The notes below the pieces were generated by a model. That model searched no databases, was not told where the DNA came from, and saw nothing but the letters and a program-made list of their open reading frames with translations. The position numbers and the translations under genes were made by a program. 64,000 bases of DNA from Nageia nagi (Eukaryota; Pinophyta), in assembly GCA_050084985.1 (NCBI GenBank), contig JBITNC010000001.1, positions 103,292,001-103,356,000 of the forward strand, written 5' to 3'. Shown one piece after another: positions 35,470 through 46,944 of the stretch. Each line of letters starts with the position of its first letter. Within the stretch, counting starts at the first letter, position 1.

Positions 35470-35950
35470 TTTAGTTATATTTTCACATAGGGTATTACCT
35501 CTAATCAACTTGTTTGTCTTAATTTTATATCATATTTCATTATTTTAGTAATCCAACCAACTTTTCTTTCACCTAAGTCTCCTTCTATAATATAATTTCT
35601 TACATTTGTATGCATAGTAAATACATGGATTCTATTGTGGGAGACAAAATGCTTGAATTTTTTAAGTCACTTCATTATGAAAAACACTTTATTTTCAATA
35701 AATGAGTACCTTTTTTAGTGTTTATGTAGTGTTTGGCTATGAAAGGTAATTGGATGTTCTTTATTATCATCTTTCTATGTTAGAATTATAGCAATGCTTC
35801 TTTCTACTCCATATGCGTAAATGATGAAATATTTTGATATATCAATATTTTTAAGCACAAGAGCTTCTATTATAGCCTTTTTAATTTCTTTAAAGACTAG
35901 TTTTGCTTCACTTGACTAAGATAATATAGCATCTTTCTTTAGAATTAAAG
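35470..35950 (-). pseudogene. RT-linked RNase H (14.4-kb element)
   Basis: The usual gypsy RNase H directly after the RT thumb: ISKYFIIYAYGVERSIAIIL, HPITFHSQTLHKH, a stop, KRYSFIENKVFFIMK, FKHFVSHNRIHVFTMHTNV, and GERKVGWITKIMKYDIKL. Several conserved positions are altered or interrupted by stops. Its presence shows that the RNase H near 37.2-37.66 kb is an additional domain and not a displaced one. Confidence 0.8.
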
Positions 35951-36990
35951 TGATTGGAGATATAATTTCTAAAAAATTATTAATAAATTTTCTAACAAAA
36001 TTGATCTAACCAAGGAATGATTGCAAGGCTTTCTTGTTATAAGGGAGTGGAAATGCTTCAATAGCTTTCACTTTATCTAGATCAATAACTAATCCCTTAT
36101 ATGATACAATGTGACTAAGTAATTTTCTTTGGTTAACCATAAAAATAGATTTTTTTAAATGAATTGAAATGCCAAATTTTATGCATTTTTCAAAAACTTA
36201 TCTGAGATGTTCTAGATGATCCTTTTTGCTTTTAAATAATACTATAATATCATCAATATAGATTAAGATAATCTTATTTATTAGTTCACCAAATGCATAA
36301 TCCATGGCTCTTTGAAAAGTAGCTCCCACATTAGAAATACCAAAAGGCATTCTTTGAAAAGCAAATATCCCCCATTTGGTTGTAAATGTAGTTTTGTATT
36401 GATCTTCATCTTTCACCCAAATCTAGTTAAATCCTAAGTATCCATCAATCATTAAAAAATAGCAACCTCTAGCTTCTATATGTAGGATGTGTTCCATAGG
36501 TGGGAGAGGATAATTATCTTTGAGATATACTTGATTTAAATTTTTGAAATCAACACATAGTCTGATTTCTCAACTTTTCTTTCTAATAGGAACTAGATTT
36601 TCCACCCAAGAAGAATGTTTGATAGGATTAATAATTTTTAAATCAAGCAACTTGATTAATTCTTGTTTTATGGCTTCTTCTATTTTTTGGTTGACTGGCC
36701 TTTGTTTTAACCTGTATGGTTTGGCATCTAGTTCAAGCTCAATTATGTGTTGGATAACACATTTATCATATGTCTTGAGATCATCATAAGTTTAGGTAAT
36801 TTCTTTCAAGAACTCATGATAAATTTGACACATAACAACTTTTGCTTCATTAGAACACTCTGAACTTAACTTTATATACTTATCAAGTCCTATTTCAAGC
36901 TCAACATAACTCTCCTTCTGGATGGCCAATGATTTAGCTTTTTGGACATCTTTTGAATCAAACATTCTTTCAAAAGAGAGCAATACTTTT
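35950..36990 (-). pseudogene. Gypsy reverse transcriptase (14.4-kb element)
   Basis: Starts near FLKEITWTYDDLKTYDKC (with a stop in place of Trp), PYRLKQRPVNQKIEEAIKQE, WVENLVPIRKKS, IRLCVDFKNLN and DNYPLPPMEHIL. The 36,416-36,198 open piece has KTTFTTKWGIFAFQRMPFGI, ATFQRAMDYAFGE and an intact YIDDIIV box near 36,243-36,262. The thumb (KLLSHIVSYKGLVIDLDKVK, ALQSFLG) follows. The catalytic box is complete, but stops elsewhere make the copy inactive. Confidence 0.9.
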
Positions 36991-37189
36991 GGTATAACAT
37001 TATTTTTGAGTTGGATAACATCTAACTCTTGAAAATAGTCAAGTAATTCCTAAATACCAAAAGTGTGAGCTACTATTTTATCCAAGAGGAAGTTCATAAT
37101 ATGCTCATCGGAATCGAATACTTGCCAAAAATTTGTAGCATCACATACTAAAGGCCTACATTGAACTTTGACTCCAAGAGCTCCTCTTT

Positions 37190-37665
37190 TATAATGAGTA
37201 GAATTATAATGTGCCCCTTTTTGAATAAATGCATCAAATATTTAGTTGTACCTTATAAGAATAGATATAAAATTGATATCTAAGAATGAATCCAATAAAT
37301 CCTAAACTCTATTTTTATAGTTCTTTAGACAATAATATGTTGCACTAATCTAGTTTCTGACTTGCTTTATGACCAATTCTGAATCATCATAGATAATTAG
37401 GTATCTGATGCCTATATTGATTGCTTTAGATAACCTTAAACAAAGGACTTCATACTCAACCACATTATTTGTACTAATACATGTGAATCTAAAAGAGAAT
37501 CTTTTCATGTGTCCTTCTAGAGATTTGAATACAACTCCAACTCCACATCCATGCTCACATCTAGATCCATCAAAGTACATTATCCATATCTCATGCTCTT
37601 TTTCAACTGTGACCACAATTGGTTGTGCATCTTCATATAAATAATAATTACCCATGCTAGTATCT
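37190..37665 (-). pseudogene. Additional RNase H domain upstream of RT
   Basis: The 37,655-37,350 piece reads as an RNase HI fold. IMYFDGSRCEHGCGVGVVF carries the first catalytic Asp (about 37,563-37,580), STNNVVEYEVLCLRLSKA the Glu, and LIIYDDSELVIKQVRN the second Asp. Beyond a stop, LKNYKNRV and IRYNQIFDAF-like sequence carries the last Asp, so the four-acid site is still visible. In layout it resembles the archaeal/plant-type RNase H (aRNH) known from Tat-lineage elements. It lies between protease and RT, whereas in the elements I know best (Ogre/Retand) the extra RNase H follows the RT-linked one. Confidence 0.8.
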
Positions 37666-37799
37666 ATGACCTAATAATTTAAATCATTTGCTAAAAGAAC
37701 TTCACTCCAAGTTTATTCCTTTCAAATACTTCCACAAGTTGGGGGCCATTCATATAGTTTTGTTCTATGATCTTCTTAAGATGAACACTTTTGGTACCC

Positions 37800-38280
37800 T
37801 CATTTAGAATTTTTACTTATTTATTTTGGAGGGGAAGTAATAGATGAGTATAGTCTAAAGCTAAGTACCCTCCCAATTTAATAGTAAATTCTCTTGATAA
37901 ACATATTCTAAATAGAGGTGGAAGATCAACCATAATCATATCTTGAATAACACAAATGTTTGGAAATGCATTTAAAGTTATTGGGACTCCTTTAACACTA
38001 CCAAGGACATCTATATAGGAAGAATCCAATTGTATGACACCATCAATACATCTTGTAATATATAGCTTCATTTCATTTGCAATAGCTTTACGCATCATAG
38101 TTATTGTAGCTTTGATATCTATCATATAGTTATTTACTACCCAAACTTCTAATCTTAGGAATAGATATAATGGTGGGGATCTCTTTATACCAATGAAAGT
38201 TAGAGGGAGATCATCAAATATTGCAAAGATGACATTTCTTTCATTTACCCTCTTTTTATTGTTCCTTAATTTCAAGGCCT
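37800..38280 (-). pseudogene. Aspartic-protease region (14.4-kb element)
   Basis: Open piece 38,275-37,817. It contains PPLYLFLRLEVWVVNNYMID followed by IKATITMM, where the family has a DTGAS-type active site: the Asp is kept and Thr-Gly is Ile-Lys. Then come YITRCIDGVIQLDSS, VLGSVKGVPITL and LPPLFRICLSREFTIKLGGY. The position between gag and RNase H/RT fits the protease of a gypsy polyprotein. Confidence 0.65.
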
Positions 38281-38299
38281 CTTACAAAAGATCTAATTA

Positions 38300-40200
38300 A
38301 CCTGGTATATTCAATGCATCAAACATAGTCATCTTAGAAGGAGTTTTCTTCAGTTCTTTCATAATATTATATGGAGTATATGGGACAAACTTACTTGATT
38401 CTACTTATTGATGCATTTTGAATTATTGAGTGGCTTTTTTTATGATAATATATAATAAAAGGATACCTCAACATATTAGGTCTCTTTTTCTTTGGGACTT
38501 CTTTTCTAAATGCAGTAAGATTTATTTTAGTAAGGAGATTAGTACTTAGATTCTAAGAAATATTTCTCAAATGTGCTAGGAATTGATCTTGTTGATTTTA
38601 TGGATGGGCTAAGGGAGTCTTAGCTTTCTTAGGTTCAAGTTGCATTAGAACAAATGCTCAAATTTGCTGAGTAACTAGGGGTTGTTGTGGAGCCATTGAA
38701 GAAGAAGCTCTAGTTTGAATATAGTTTGCTTATTCTCTAGCATATCTTGGAAGCTAAAAATTTACCATGTGAGATTAGCAGTAGGATCTGATGTAGCTTC
38801 TAGCATTTGGTCTGAATGTAATCCCAAAGATTGATGTTGATAAACTACACATGAGTCTAGAAAATGAGAAGTTGAACATGGGAACACAATTTTGTAATGC
38901 CTAGAGCAACACTTTCTACAAAACTCATCATAATAGCATTTTCAATTATTTTGGGAACACTTAATTATTCTGGCTTATTCATCTTGGGTTAGAATCTAGG
39001 TTGATACTGATTATCATATCTTCTATAATTAAAACATTAATTCTACCTTTCTTATAGAGTGAGCTTATTGGTAATGTTCCTGATAGTTACCTCTAATTAC
39101 CTTATTCTTTTTTCTTCTTGAGATTTAGGATCAGTACTAGCACTAGTGGATGTAAGAGCATGTAATGCTAGTATCTAATTTTGAATAATAGGCTTGGAAA
39201 GAGGTGGTAAGGGTAAAACTCTAAGATGATAAATTTGTAGGATTCATTTAGGAGTTAAATCTAGAAATAATGGCATAATGGTTCTAGGCTACATCTTTCT
39301 AGAGGATATCAAGGTATGCTCAAAAGTTTTTGATGTCTGGTAAACATTTGGGAAGGTTTCTCCTAACATAACAATGAGCATATTAGGGTTTGGGAGAAAG
39401 GCCTTACTATAATATACTAGAGCTTATGCACTTTTTGGTCTAATCCTTACTAGAATATACTTTCATATCCTCTCAAATTTGATATTGAAATCATCAGTGG
39501 ACTCATGAGGATATCTTTTGATACATGATATAATGTTAAGGAATGTACTATCATCACCATCTATAGAAAATCTTTTAATTAAAGCTTGACATAACTATCC
39601 CCATGAATTTATATATTGGGGTGTGATATTTGTGAGCCATTCAGCTACTTTGTTTTCAAAAGAGGGGATAATAACATAATCATCATAGTTTCATTAGTGA
39701 TATCAAAGCTTGAAGTCAATAAAGTTACATCTTGATAATGTTCATATAGTGTTTTACTATACCCATCACACTTAGGAAAAACTTTGAATTTTGCTTAAGG
39801 TATTATTGGGAAATTAGTAGAAATGATCAAAGGATGATCATTATTTCAAGCAAAAAAATCTGTTGGTTGAGCCATGCTTGGAGTATTGGTAGCAGGTGAA
39901 AGATTTTCTAGGATTGAATTGAATACAACTAATAATGGGATTGAACTTAAATGAACTAAAAGGGATATAACCTAGGAAATCTTTTTCCTATTCCTCCTAT
40001 GAGGAATTGACGACTCTTGGAACCTAGGCTATCTAAGGGAATTTCTAGCACTACTTCTAGTAAGTCTATGTTCTAAAGGTGCTAGGGTTTGAATTATTGA
40101 TTGGTTAATAGCAGATTCACCAATAAGGTTAAAAGAACCTTATAATCTTTGAAGAATCTAATTGATAACCCATCAAACATGGTTATCTAGCCTATTTACA
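38300..40200 (-). pseudogene. Gag region (14.4-kb element)
   Basis: Strongly decayed. The recognisable core is at about 39,300-39,800: NITPQYINSWGQLCQALIKR, then FLNIISCIKRYPHESTDDFN, which has the helix pattern of a retrotransposon gag (W-x-x-L and R-x-x-E-S-x-x-x-F). A Pro/Ser/Thr-rich linker follows, and no intact CCHC knuckle is seen. An upstream start cannot be fixed. Confidence 0.6.
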
Positions 40201-40227
40201 TTCGTTAAATATGGAATTTCAATTCAT

Positions 40228-40245
40228 GTCCCATCAAACATGCCA
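40228..40245 (-). other. Primer binding site candidate (Tat/Athila type)
   Basis: Reverse-strand TGGCATGTTTGATGGGAC, about 20 bases inside the 5' LTR edge. It resembles TGGCGCCGTTGCCGGGGA, the site common in Athila/Tat elements, with G-to-A and C-to-T changes and small shifts. Identification is by eye and tentative. Confidence 0.45.
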
Positions 40246-40264
40246 AAAATAGAGGTTTCTACTA

Positions 40265-42273
40265 TTGATCAATATAATGTAACCTCAAAGGGTTTATTCT
40301 AGTTGAGTTCTCCATTGCTCATAATAGTAGGTTCCTTGAAAGAGCAAAAGATGGTGGAAATGCACTTGTGTTGGTTTTCTACTCAATCTTTAGGTTATAG
40401 GCTGGTTCCTATCTATTATAAATGTTTAAAGTAAAGGGAAAGAGATAATAAGGTATATAATTACAAGAAAGAGATGAACACATTAAAAAAATATATAAAA
40501 AAGAACTTCACAACAAGAGCATTACAGCACAGGCAACAATCCATAACCATGATTAAGAATAACAAGCTATCTTACCCTTGGGATCTCATAATCATAACAC
40601 ACAACCATGAGTTAAGATAACATCTCATACATAATATTTACAAAACCAATAAATAGCCACTTATTGCAAAAGAAAAAAGCATTATCTATTTGCATTATCA
40701 TATATAAAAGCATCTTATAGAACTGTATAAATTTGTCAGAATGTCCTACCTCATTAATTTCTAATAGTCTATCATTTATACATTTACATACCCTATTGGG
40801 TTGTTGTCTATCATTAATATACATAATCACTTATCTTGATTGAAGCTAGCAAGGAAAAATATTTAGAATAAATATTACAATTATGTTATATTGCATAGTG
40901 AATAAGTACCAATAGCATGACTATTTGAGAATTTAAAATTTCTAAATAGTCATATCCATTGAGCTGTAATCCTTCTGACATGTCATTAATTATTCTTTCT
41001 TCAACCTTGTAGTTGATTGAAGATGGTACTATAGCTGATTGAATAAGTACTCATCTACAATATGATAGGTATGATTTGGTTCTATGTTCTTTTGGTAGCT
41101 ATCTACTTCTTTGCAACCATTAATGATCCATACTATAGTTCTAAATGAATAGAGTAATGGAGGGTTGTGAATAGTATATCAACTTAGTTTGAGAATAAAC
41201 TACCACTATTATGTGGAATTGAGTTGAAGTTGACACATTAACAAGGCCTTGAGGGTCAAACATTTAAGATCAAGTGGATCTAGATGTTAGTTTTTATCCA
41301 TTACTCTTACCTTAGTCTAGCGGGTCTTATTTCTTTTCTCAAGATTCTATTTATGATCTAGTTCTTCTTAGTAACAACTAATTTTAGCCAAATTTTTTGC
41401 TATCATTGCTCAAAACTAGTGGGCTCTATTTGGTATTTTCATGAATCATCACCCTCCATTACTTATTTTGGGACCCACTAATTTTAGCCAAAAATTATGA
41501 CATCATCATTCAAAATCAATGGGCTCTATTTGGTATCTTGATGAATCATCACTTGCTATTACTTATTCTAGGACCTATTGATTTTAGCCAAAAGTTCTAA
41601 CATCATCACTCAAAATTGGCTAGCTTTATTTGGTATCTTCATGAATCATCACCCACCATTACTTATTTTAAGACTTATTAATTTTAGTCAAAATTTCTAC
41701 CATCACTATTGAAAATTGTTGGGCGTTATTTACTTTTGGGCATCTCCTACTAATTATTTGGATATAACTTGGACTTATATTTACAAAAATTCTTGGATAG
41801 TGTATTTATAAAAACTCTTGGACATTGTATTTACAATAACTCTTGAACATTGTATTTACAATAACTCTTGAACATTTCCTTATACTTTTCTTTTCCTATA
41901 CATAATTTAGCACTACCCAGATGTGACATATTTACTCCCATACATGATTCTTTTATACATACAATTTTCACCCTATTTGATTGTTAACATGATTTAAGGT
42001 TTATCCCTAGGAGTTATTACAACATCTAATCAACTTTGACTAGAAATTTACAAGGCAAAATATCAAAGATAAAGACTTATACATACAATATCCATATTAT
42101 ATATACAATAGCCAAAACTTGACAACACCTAAAATTCTTCACACTTAGGACTAATAGAAGATTCAAATTTCATGTTAAAGGGAAGAGAGTTGAAATATAT
42201 AGAATTTTTAAAAAGAATAAAAGAATGGTAGTGTGTTACCCCAACTCAAAGTGCAATTCTGAAATAATATGAT
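40265..42273 (-). repeat. 5' LTR of the 14.4-kb gypsy element
   Basis: Pairs with 27,881-29,889, about 2.0 kb, in the same orientation. It carries the same 100-bp (41,377-41,700) and about 27-bp (41,775-41,880) tandem arrays. The outer end at 42,273 joins directly to LINE sequence. Confidence 0.85.
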
Positions 42274-43960
42274 CCCCAACATTATGTCTCCTATGTAAAA
42301 TTCATCCCTAGTGTCTCTGATATCACTAGAAGAGGTGGAAAAAGTAGTTCTTTTTATGAAGAGATTGGGTGCTTCTAGCCCTAACGGGTTCCCCCCATGC
42401 TTCTACCAACACTTTTGGTCTTTTATTAGGAATGAAGTTATTAAGGTAGTCCAAGAATCATTTTCTTCAAAGAGTGTCCTAGGTAGGATGAACCATACTT
42501 TCTTAGCTCTCATCCCCAAATCTAAAGATGCTAAAACCATTTACACTTTTATACCTATCTCCCTTTATAACTCAATCTACAAAATTATTAATAAATTAGT
42601 GGCCAATAGGTTGAAAAAGGTCATCCCTAGAATTATCTTTAATGAGTAGTAGGTATTTACTAAAGGAAGGCAACTTGTGGATGGTGCCATTCTCATACAT
42701 GAACTCATCCATTCCTTGGAAATTAAAGGTTACAAATGTCTATTAATCAAATTGGACATGATGAAATCCTTTAATAGGATCAATTGGACCTTCCTATAGT
42801 AGGTGATGCTAAAGTTTGGATTTGACATAGGTTGGGTACAATGGTTATCTAAACTCATCAATTGACCATCCTTCTCCATCCTCATCAATGAATGTGCAAA
42901 AGGATATTTCAAAAGTACACATGGATTATGTCAAGGCAACCCACTCTCACCATACCTATTTATACTAGTGGCATAAGCACTCAATAGAGGCTTGTAGCAT
43001 TTGAAATCATCAGGCTGGATCAAGGGTCTCCAATAAACCATCTTTTTCCTCCACTCACCCATTCTCAATTTGATGATGATATGATACTCATAGTTTACCC
43101 TTCCATCTGGGAGATCAAAATGATAAAAAGTCTTCTCAATACATACAAATTAGCCTTAGGCCAAGTGATGAACTATAAAAAATCAAAATTGTATGGGATA
43201 AACATGCCCCTTCCCCTTCTCTAGCTTATGGCGAGGAAAACTAGCATGATGATAGACAAACTCCCAAGCTCCTACCAGAGCCTACCTCTCTTCTAGGGAG
43301 GAAATGTTGGAAATTACTAGGACTCCTTAGTATCCAAATTCCATTCCAAAATGGCTAGTTGGAAGGCTAACTAGTTATCCATAGCAAGTAGATTGATCAA
43401 TATCAAAATAGTACTCAATCCTCTCCCAATATTTTGGCTTGGAGTTTTTTGGTTGCCTTCCAAGGTCCTAAATAAATTGGAATAACTCATGAGGAATTTT
43501 CTATGGCAAGGTCAGTTAGAGACTCTCAAACCACACTTAATAGTATGGCCAACTATCTGCAAGGTCTTGGTAGCTGGAAAGCTTGGTATTAAGATCCTTA
43601 GGATTATGAACCTAGCCCTCTTAGGGAATATTTCTATATATGCTATACAAACCTTTCCTTATTATGGAGCTAAGCACTAAGGTCAAAATATCTAGACAAC
43701 CCTTATCCATCTAGGATCTTCACTGTAGAGGATGTCCCATATGGTTCCATGGTTTGGAATGGCCTTAAAAAAACTAGACTTAAATTGATCAACCATGTGA
43801 AATGGTTAGTAGGTAAGGGAGATAAAGTTCACTTCTAGGCCAACCCATGGATAACTAGACACCCACCCTTAATTGATGCCACTTTTAGTTGAATTCATCC
43901 TATATTATATAATCTTTGGGGGGGGGGAGTTATCGATTACTATGAATGGGTGGAAAGGGA
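42274..43960 (+). pseudogene. LINE ORF2, reverse transcriptase
   Basis: Continues the LINE reading after the gypsy insertion. Visible motifs are KRLGASSPNGFPPCFYQHFW (42,360-42,420), LIPKSKDAKTIYTFIPISL, NKLVANRLKKVIPRIIFNEQ with the last codon as TAG, and the QLVDGAILIHELIHSL block. STHGLCQGNPLSPYLFIL and a catalytic box reading QFDDDMILI (family FADDxxLF) near 43,070 follow. After the core, MRNFLWQGQ and GKLGIKILRIMNLALL (43,489-43,620) match the plant L1 C-terminal domain. There are several frameshifts and TAG stops; the copy is inactive. Confidence 0.9.
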
Positions 43961-44984
43961 GGGAGTCCTTCATCTAGTATGGAAAAGCCTAGATGAGATA
44001 TCTTTTGAGTACCAAGCTATAAATTAGATTCTTCAATCTTGGCTACTCTCATACCATCTCAAACTAGATAAACAAGACTCAATCATTTGGCCCATTTCAT
44101 CTTCAAATTCCTACTTAGTTAAGTTCGCATACAACTAATTTCTCAATCCCATACCTACTGTATGGGTTTGAAAGGTGTGGTGCAAGGTATGGAAAACTAA
44201 ATCTTGGCCCAAGGCCTAGTTCTTCCTATAGGTAGTAGTACACAACAAATTTCTTTCAAGGGAGCAGCTCCATAAGAGAGCTTGGTAGGAAATCTCTAAG
44301 TGCATTCTCTATGTGATTGAAGAGGAAATAGGTCCTCACCTCCTTCTTCATTATACATATACTTCTTCTATTTGGATTAAGCTCCTTAATATTTTCTCTC
44401 TAACTTGAGGCCCTCCAAATAACATGGGCTCTCTAATGTTGTCCTAGTTCCACCCAACAACCACTACTATCCCTATTATTCTTTGGATGTAGCTCTAGCA
44501 ATGCTAGTTTGGAACTTATGGGTTGAAAGAAAAAATAGGATCTTTCAACACAAAGTGCAAATAAAGGACTAGCATTGGGACCAAATTGGATCATAGTTTG
44601 GTAGCATATGGTTGGCCCACATAGTTGCAAATACCAAATCATGCCTAGAACTTGAGCAACTCAAACCATGGGGTTCCCTTATAAGAGCATGGAATTGAAA
44701 AATCTAAGAAAACCAAGCCTCTACTAATCACAGCATGAAATCCTAGTAGCACCTACTCTAAGTTCATCCCACCTACTACATGATTTAATACCACTCGAGC
44801 TTGTTAGCTATGCATTGCATTTCATGGAATTCTACTGTATGCAATCTAGGACTACCTTAAATATGCATAGGTGATTTTGTAATTACTTGTAGGTGCTTCA
44901 ACTTTTCAATATTGTACTCAATTGTTTAGCCACTCTGGTCACTTGTAATTTTTTTGCAAATCAATAGTATCTTTATTAACCCAT
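43961..44984 (+). pseudogene. LINE ORF2 C-terminal zinc-finger region and 3' UTR
   Basis: Broken zf-RVT-like segment with SWPKAQFFLQVVVHNKFLSR and GPHLLLHYTYTSSIWIKLL (about 44,200-44,400), then TIPIILWMQL and a WNLWVERKNRIFQHK-like stretch (about 44,470-44,560). These match the plant L1 carboxy end, which helps bind template RNA. A non-coding tail follows from about 44,700 to the A-run. A ten-base G-run sits near 43,919. Confidence 0.7.
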
Positions 44985-44998
44985 AAAAAAAAAAAAAA
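44985..44998 (+). other. LINE poly-A tail
   Basis: Fourteen consecutive A immediately before the 3' copy of the 13-bp target duplication. It is the expected signature of target-primed reverse transcription. Confidence 0.85.
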
Positions 44999-45008
44999 TT
45001 ACCACCAA

Positions 45009-45712
45009 TTACCATATTTTCACAAGATTAATTTATCATAGTTAGATTCCCACCTAGATAAATGAAACCTTTCAACAAAACTTATAGAATTCAAAGTGTC
45101 CACACATAACTCATGGCCTTTGAAAAAGAAATTCCCTTTCTCTTTGTTATAAGAAAAAAATAGGAAGGTTGCAAGGGCCATTTTGTTGGGTTCCCTCTTC
45201 TAAGCTTGGATCAAAAACTCCTTGTAACATACGCTCAAGAAATAAGGATTTTTACTTTTCTAAAGTATCATTAGCTACTTGGGAATCTAGAGTGGTAGGT
45301 AGTAGACCATAATAGCATGTGTTTGCTTAGAAGGTTGACCAAGTCTAATCTTAAATCCTAATGATATGGTATCCTTCCCTTGTGAGATTGACTCCTATAT
45401 ATTATTTATGTTATTGAGAGTAGAACCTTTTTGAATTTTATTTAGTCATGTTGGGGTTTGATTGGAAATAAAATTTTGACCATGATTATCTATAAAATTA
45501 ATATATTCAATAACTAATGCATTACCATAATTTGGTGAGCCTCAGAGATAAGAAATATCTAGAACATTTGATAGATTATCCATCATATTTTCTAATGGTT
45601 ATGAATTCAATTAAGTTGATACACCACCTTTGCAAACCTTGCTAAAGTTCTTCAACAAAGCCTCATGAACAATATTTTAAGTTATGAGTGGACATCATGA
45701 TTTATGCTTTAG
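45009..45712 (-). other. Leader of copia-family element B
   Basis: Sequence between the primer site and the LINE insertion point. No recognisable gag start is visible, supporting the non-autonomous reading. Confidence 0.5.
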
Positions 45713-45724
45713 TGCTTTGATACC
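45713..45724 (-). other. Primer binding site of element B (initiator tRNA-Met)
   Basis: TGGTATCAAAGC on the reverse strand, three bases inside the LTR. It differs at one base from TGGTATCAGAGC, the site complementary to initiator tRNA-Met. Confidence 0.8.
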
Positions 45725-45727
45725 AAA

Positions 45728-46224
45728 TGATGAAATTAAAATATTCCATAACCAAGAACATCTTGAAGGATTCCACAAATCTTCAACACAAGAAACACAA
45801 TTTCATAAACAATTATTCACACCATGTATAATGGTTCCTCCATCATGGGAGTACATAAACTTTGAACCATCTTTTCTATTATTTATCACAAGTGAACTCT
45901 CTTACAAATTCTCAAGAATTCTTCTACAAGAGCATTCCTACAACTCTACAAGACTACCATTTTCATGCTTCTCCAAGTGTGTGATCTCAAGGAGAGGGCC
46001 CTCTATTTATAGGCAAAAATCCTCCCTTGCACCACCCTATTAACCTTTATACAATGTCATGACACGCATCACCCTTTAACCCAAGGGGCATGCTCATGAG
46101 ATGGATTGTAGGACAAGTTACATTATCATATTCACTTATATACTTAAAGGTATCTAGGGAAACCCTTAACTATTAAGTGAATTTAATTTAAAGAGCTTAC
46201 AATAATGCATTACAAGTTCTAACA
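45728..46224 (-). repeat. 5' LTR of copia-family element B
   Basis: Begins TGTTAGAACTTGTAATGC and ends AATTTCATCA on the element's strand. It matches 22,774-23,254 along its full length with scattered substitutions. TATAAATA lies near 46,005-46,012 in reverse. Confidence 0.85.
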
Positions 46225-46249
46225 TATACATCCTTTCTTTCATAGAATG

Positions 46250-46930
46250 CATTCATAATTTCCTCATCTTATTACATCAAAATATTCCATAAAACTTTAT
46301 TGTTAGATTTCCCTTTATATATGGATAGTTTTATATTTGTTGTCTGCATCATGCATCTTGGTAATGAAGTTCAAAGCTTCCTTAAGCTAATAGCCTACAC
46401 GATCAAGAAGGTTAATAATGCATGTGTAATGACTCATCCTAAGAATAATGCAATAAGATTCACTCATGCTATCTAAGTATTTACATCTCTCATCCACTAT
46501 ACCTACATGGTTGCATGCAAGTAGAATACATACAAAGGTTATATTCTATCAGGGATGGTCCTCAAGTACTTAAATAGATCAAATACCTTAAGGGAATCCT
46601 TGTTGTAATAATGTTGGTAAAGGTTATAGAGTTTGGTTTTGCATCTGACAATTATATCTGCTTAAAATACTACAAAGCCTTTTCAAAAAATTAATTTTGT
46701 GCATATCTTATAATCATTACATTCCATGAAAATATCTTTCCATGCATCTTGTTATAAAATTCTCCACCCTTATGTATTCTTCTACATTTTGCATACATGC
46801 CTATTAGAGCATTCACAACCATGACATTTTATGCAAAATTATTTACTTAGGCCTTGTGTATTCTTCCATATTTTGCATGCATGTCTATACAACCCACATG
46901 CATACTAATATTTTGTTTTCTCTTTAGTAG
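46250..46930 (-). pseudogene. PPR protein gene fragment 1
   Basis: Reverse-strand reading gives PPR repeat text: NALIGMYAKCRRIHKGGEFY, then KIFSWNVMIIRYAQN and AKPNSITFTNI (about 46,640-46,830). After a gap come the E-motif phrases HYTCIINLLDRVGYLKEALN and FITKMHDADN by frame changes (about 46,350-46,440). PPR proteins with E domains bind organelle RNA and often serve RNA editing in plastids and mitochondria. Stops and frameshifts are frequent and the repeat array is far too short, so this is a truncated pseudogene. Confidence 0.75.
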
Positions 46931-46944
46931 CCATCATCATGATG

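Larger units (their letters stand above)
27881..42273 (-). mobile_element. Ty3/gypsy element (Tat/Athila-like) of 14.4 kb with 2-kb LTRs and extra ORF
   Basis: Reverse-strand element inserted in the LINE. LTRs are 40,265-42,273 (5') and 27,881-29,889 (3'), each about 2.0 kb. The internal order is a primer-site candidate, gag, protease, an RNase H, RT, a second RNase H, integrase, then about 3.5 kb of further coding remnant before the 3' LTR. A possible 5-bp target duplication is CCCTA (27,876-27,880) against CCCCA (42,274-42,278). The LTR termini are diverged from canonical TG/CA, so ends may be off by several bases. Domain content and primer site suggest the non-chromovirus Tat/Athila side of Ty3/gypsy. 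Confidence 0.85.
26127..45008 (+). mobile_element. L1-type LINE, split by a gypsy element
   Basis: Forward LINE flanked by the 13-bp direct repeat AAATTACCACCAA at 26,127-26,139 and 44,996-45,008, ending in a 14-base A-run (44,985-44,998). Removing the gypsy insertion (27,881-42,273) leaves about 4.5 kb: a short 5' part, an endonuclease, a reverse transcriptase and a zinc-finger/C-terminal region. The target duplication lies inside element B, giving the order of insertion. Stops and frameshifts are spread throughout, many TAG. Confidence 0.9.
22774..46224 (-). mobile_element. Non-autonomous copia-family element (copy B), outer layer of a triple nest
   Basis: Reverse-strand element with 5' LTR 45,728-46,224, primer site 45,713-45,724 and a leader running to 45,009. 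It continues at 26,126 after an inserted LINE, down to the polypurine tract at 23,255-23,267 and 3' LTR 22,774-23,254. Removing the LINE leaves about 3.6 kb of internal sequence with no recognisable gag, protease, integrase or RT. The LTRs pair well (about nine-tenths identity by eye). The 3' block is shared with copia A and copy C, so it probably used their enzymes. TATAC flanks the right end exactly and occurs seven bases outside the left end, a possible target duplication. Confidence 0.8.
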
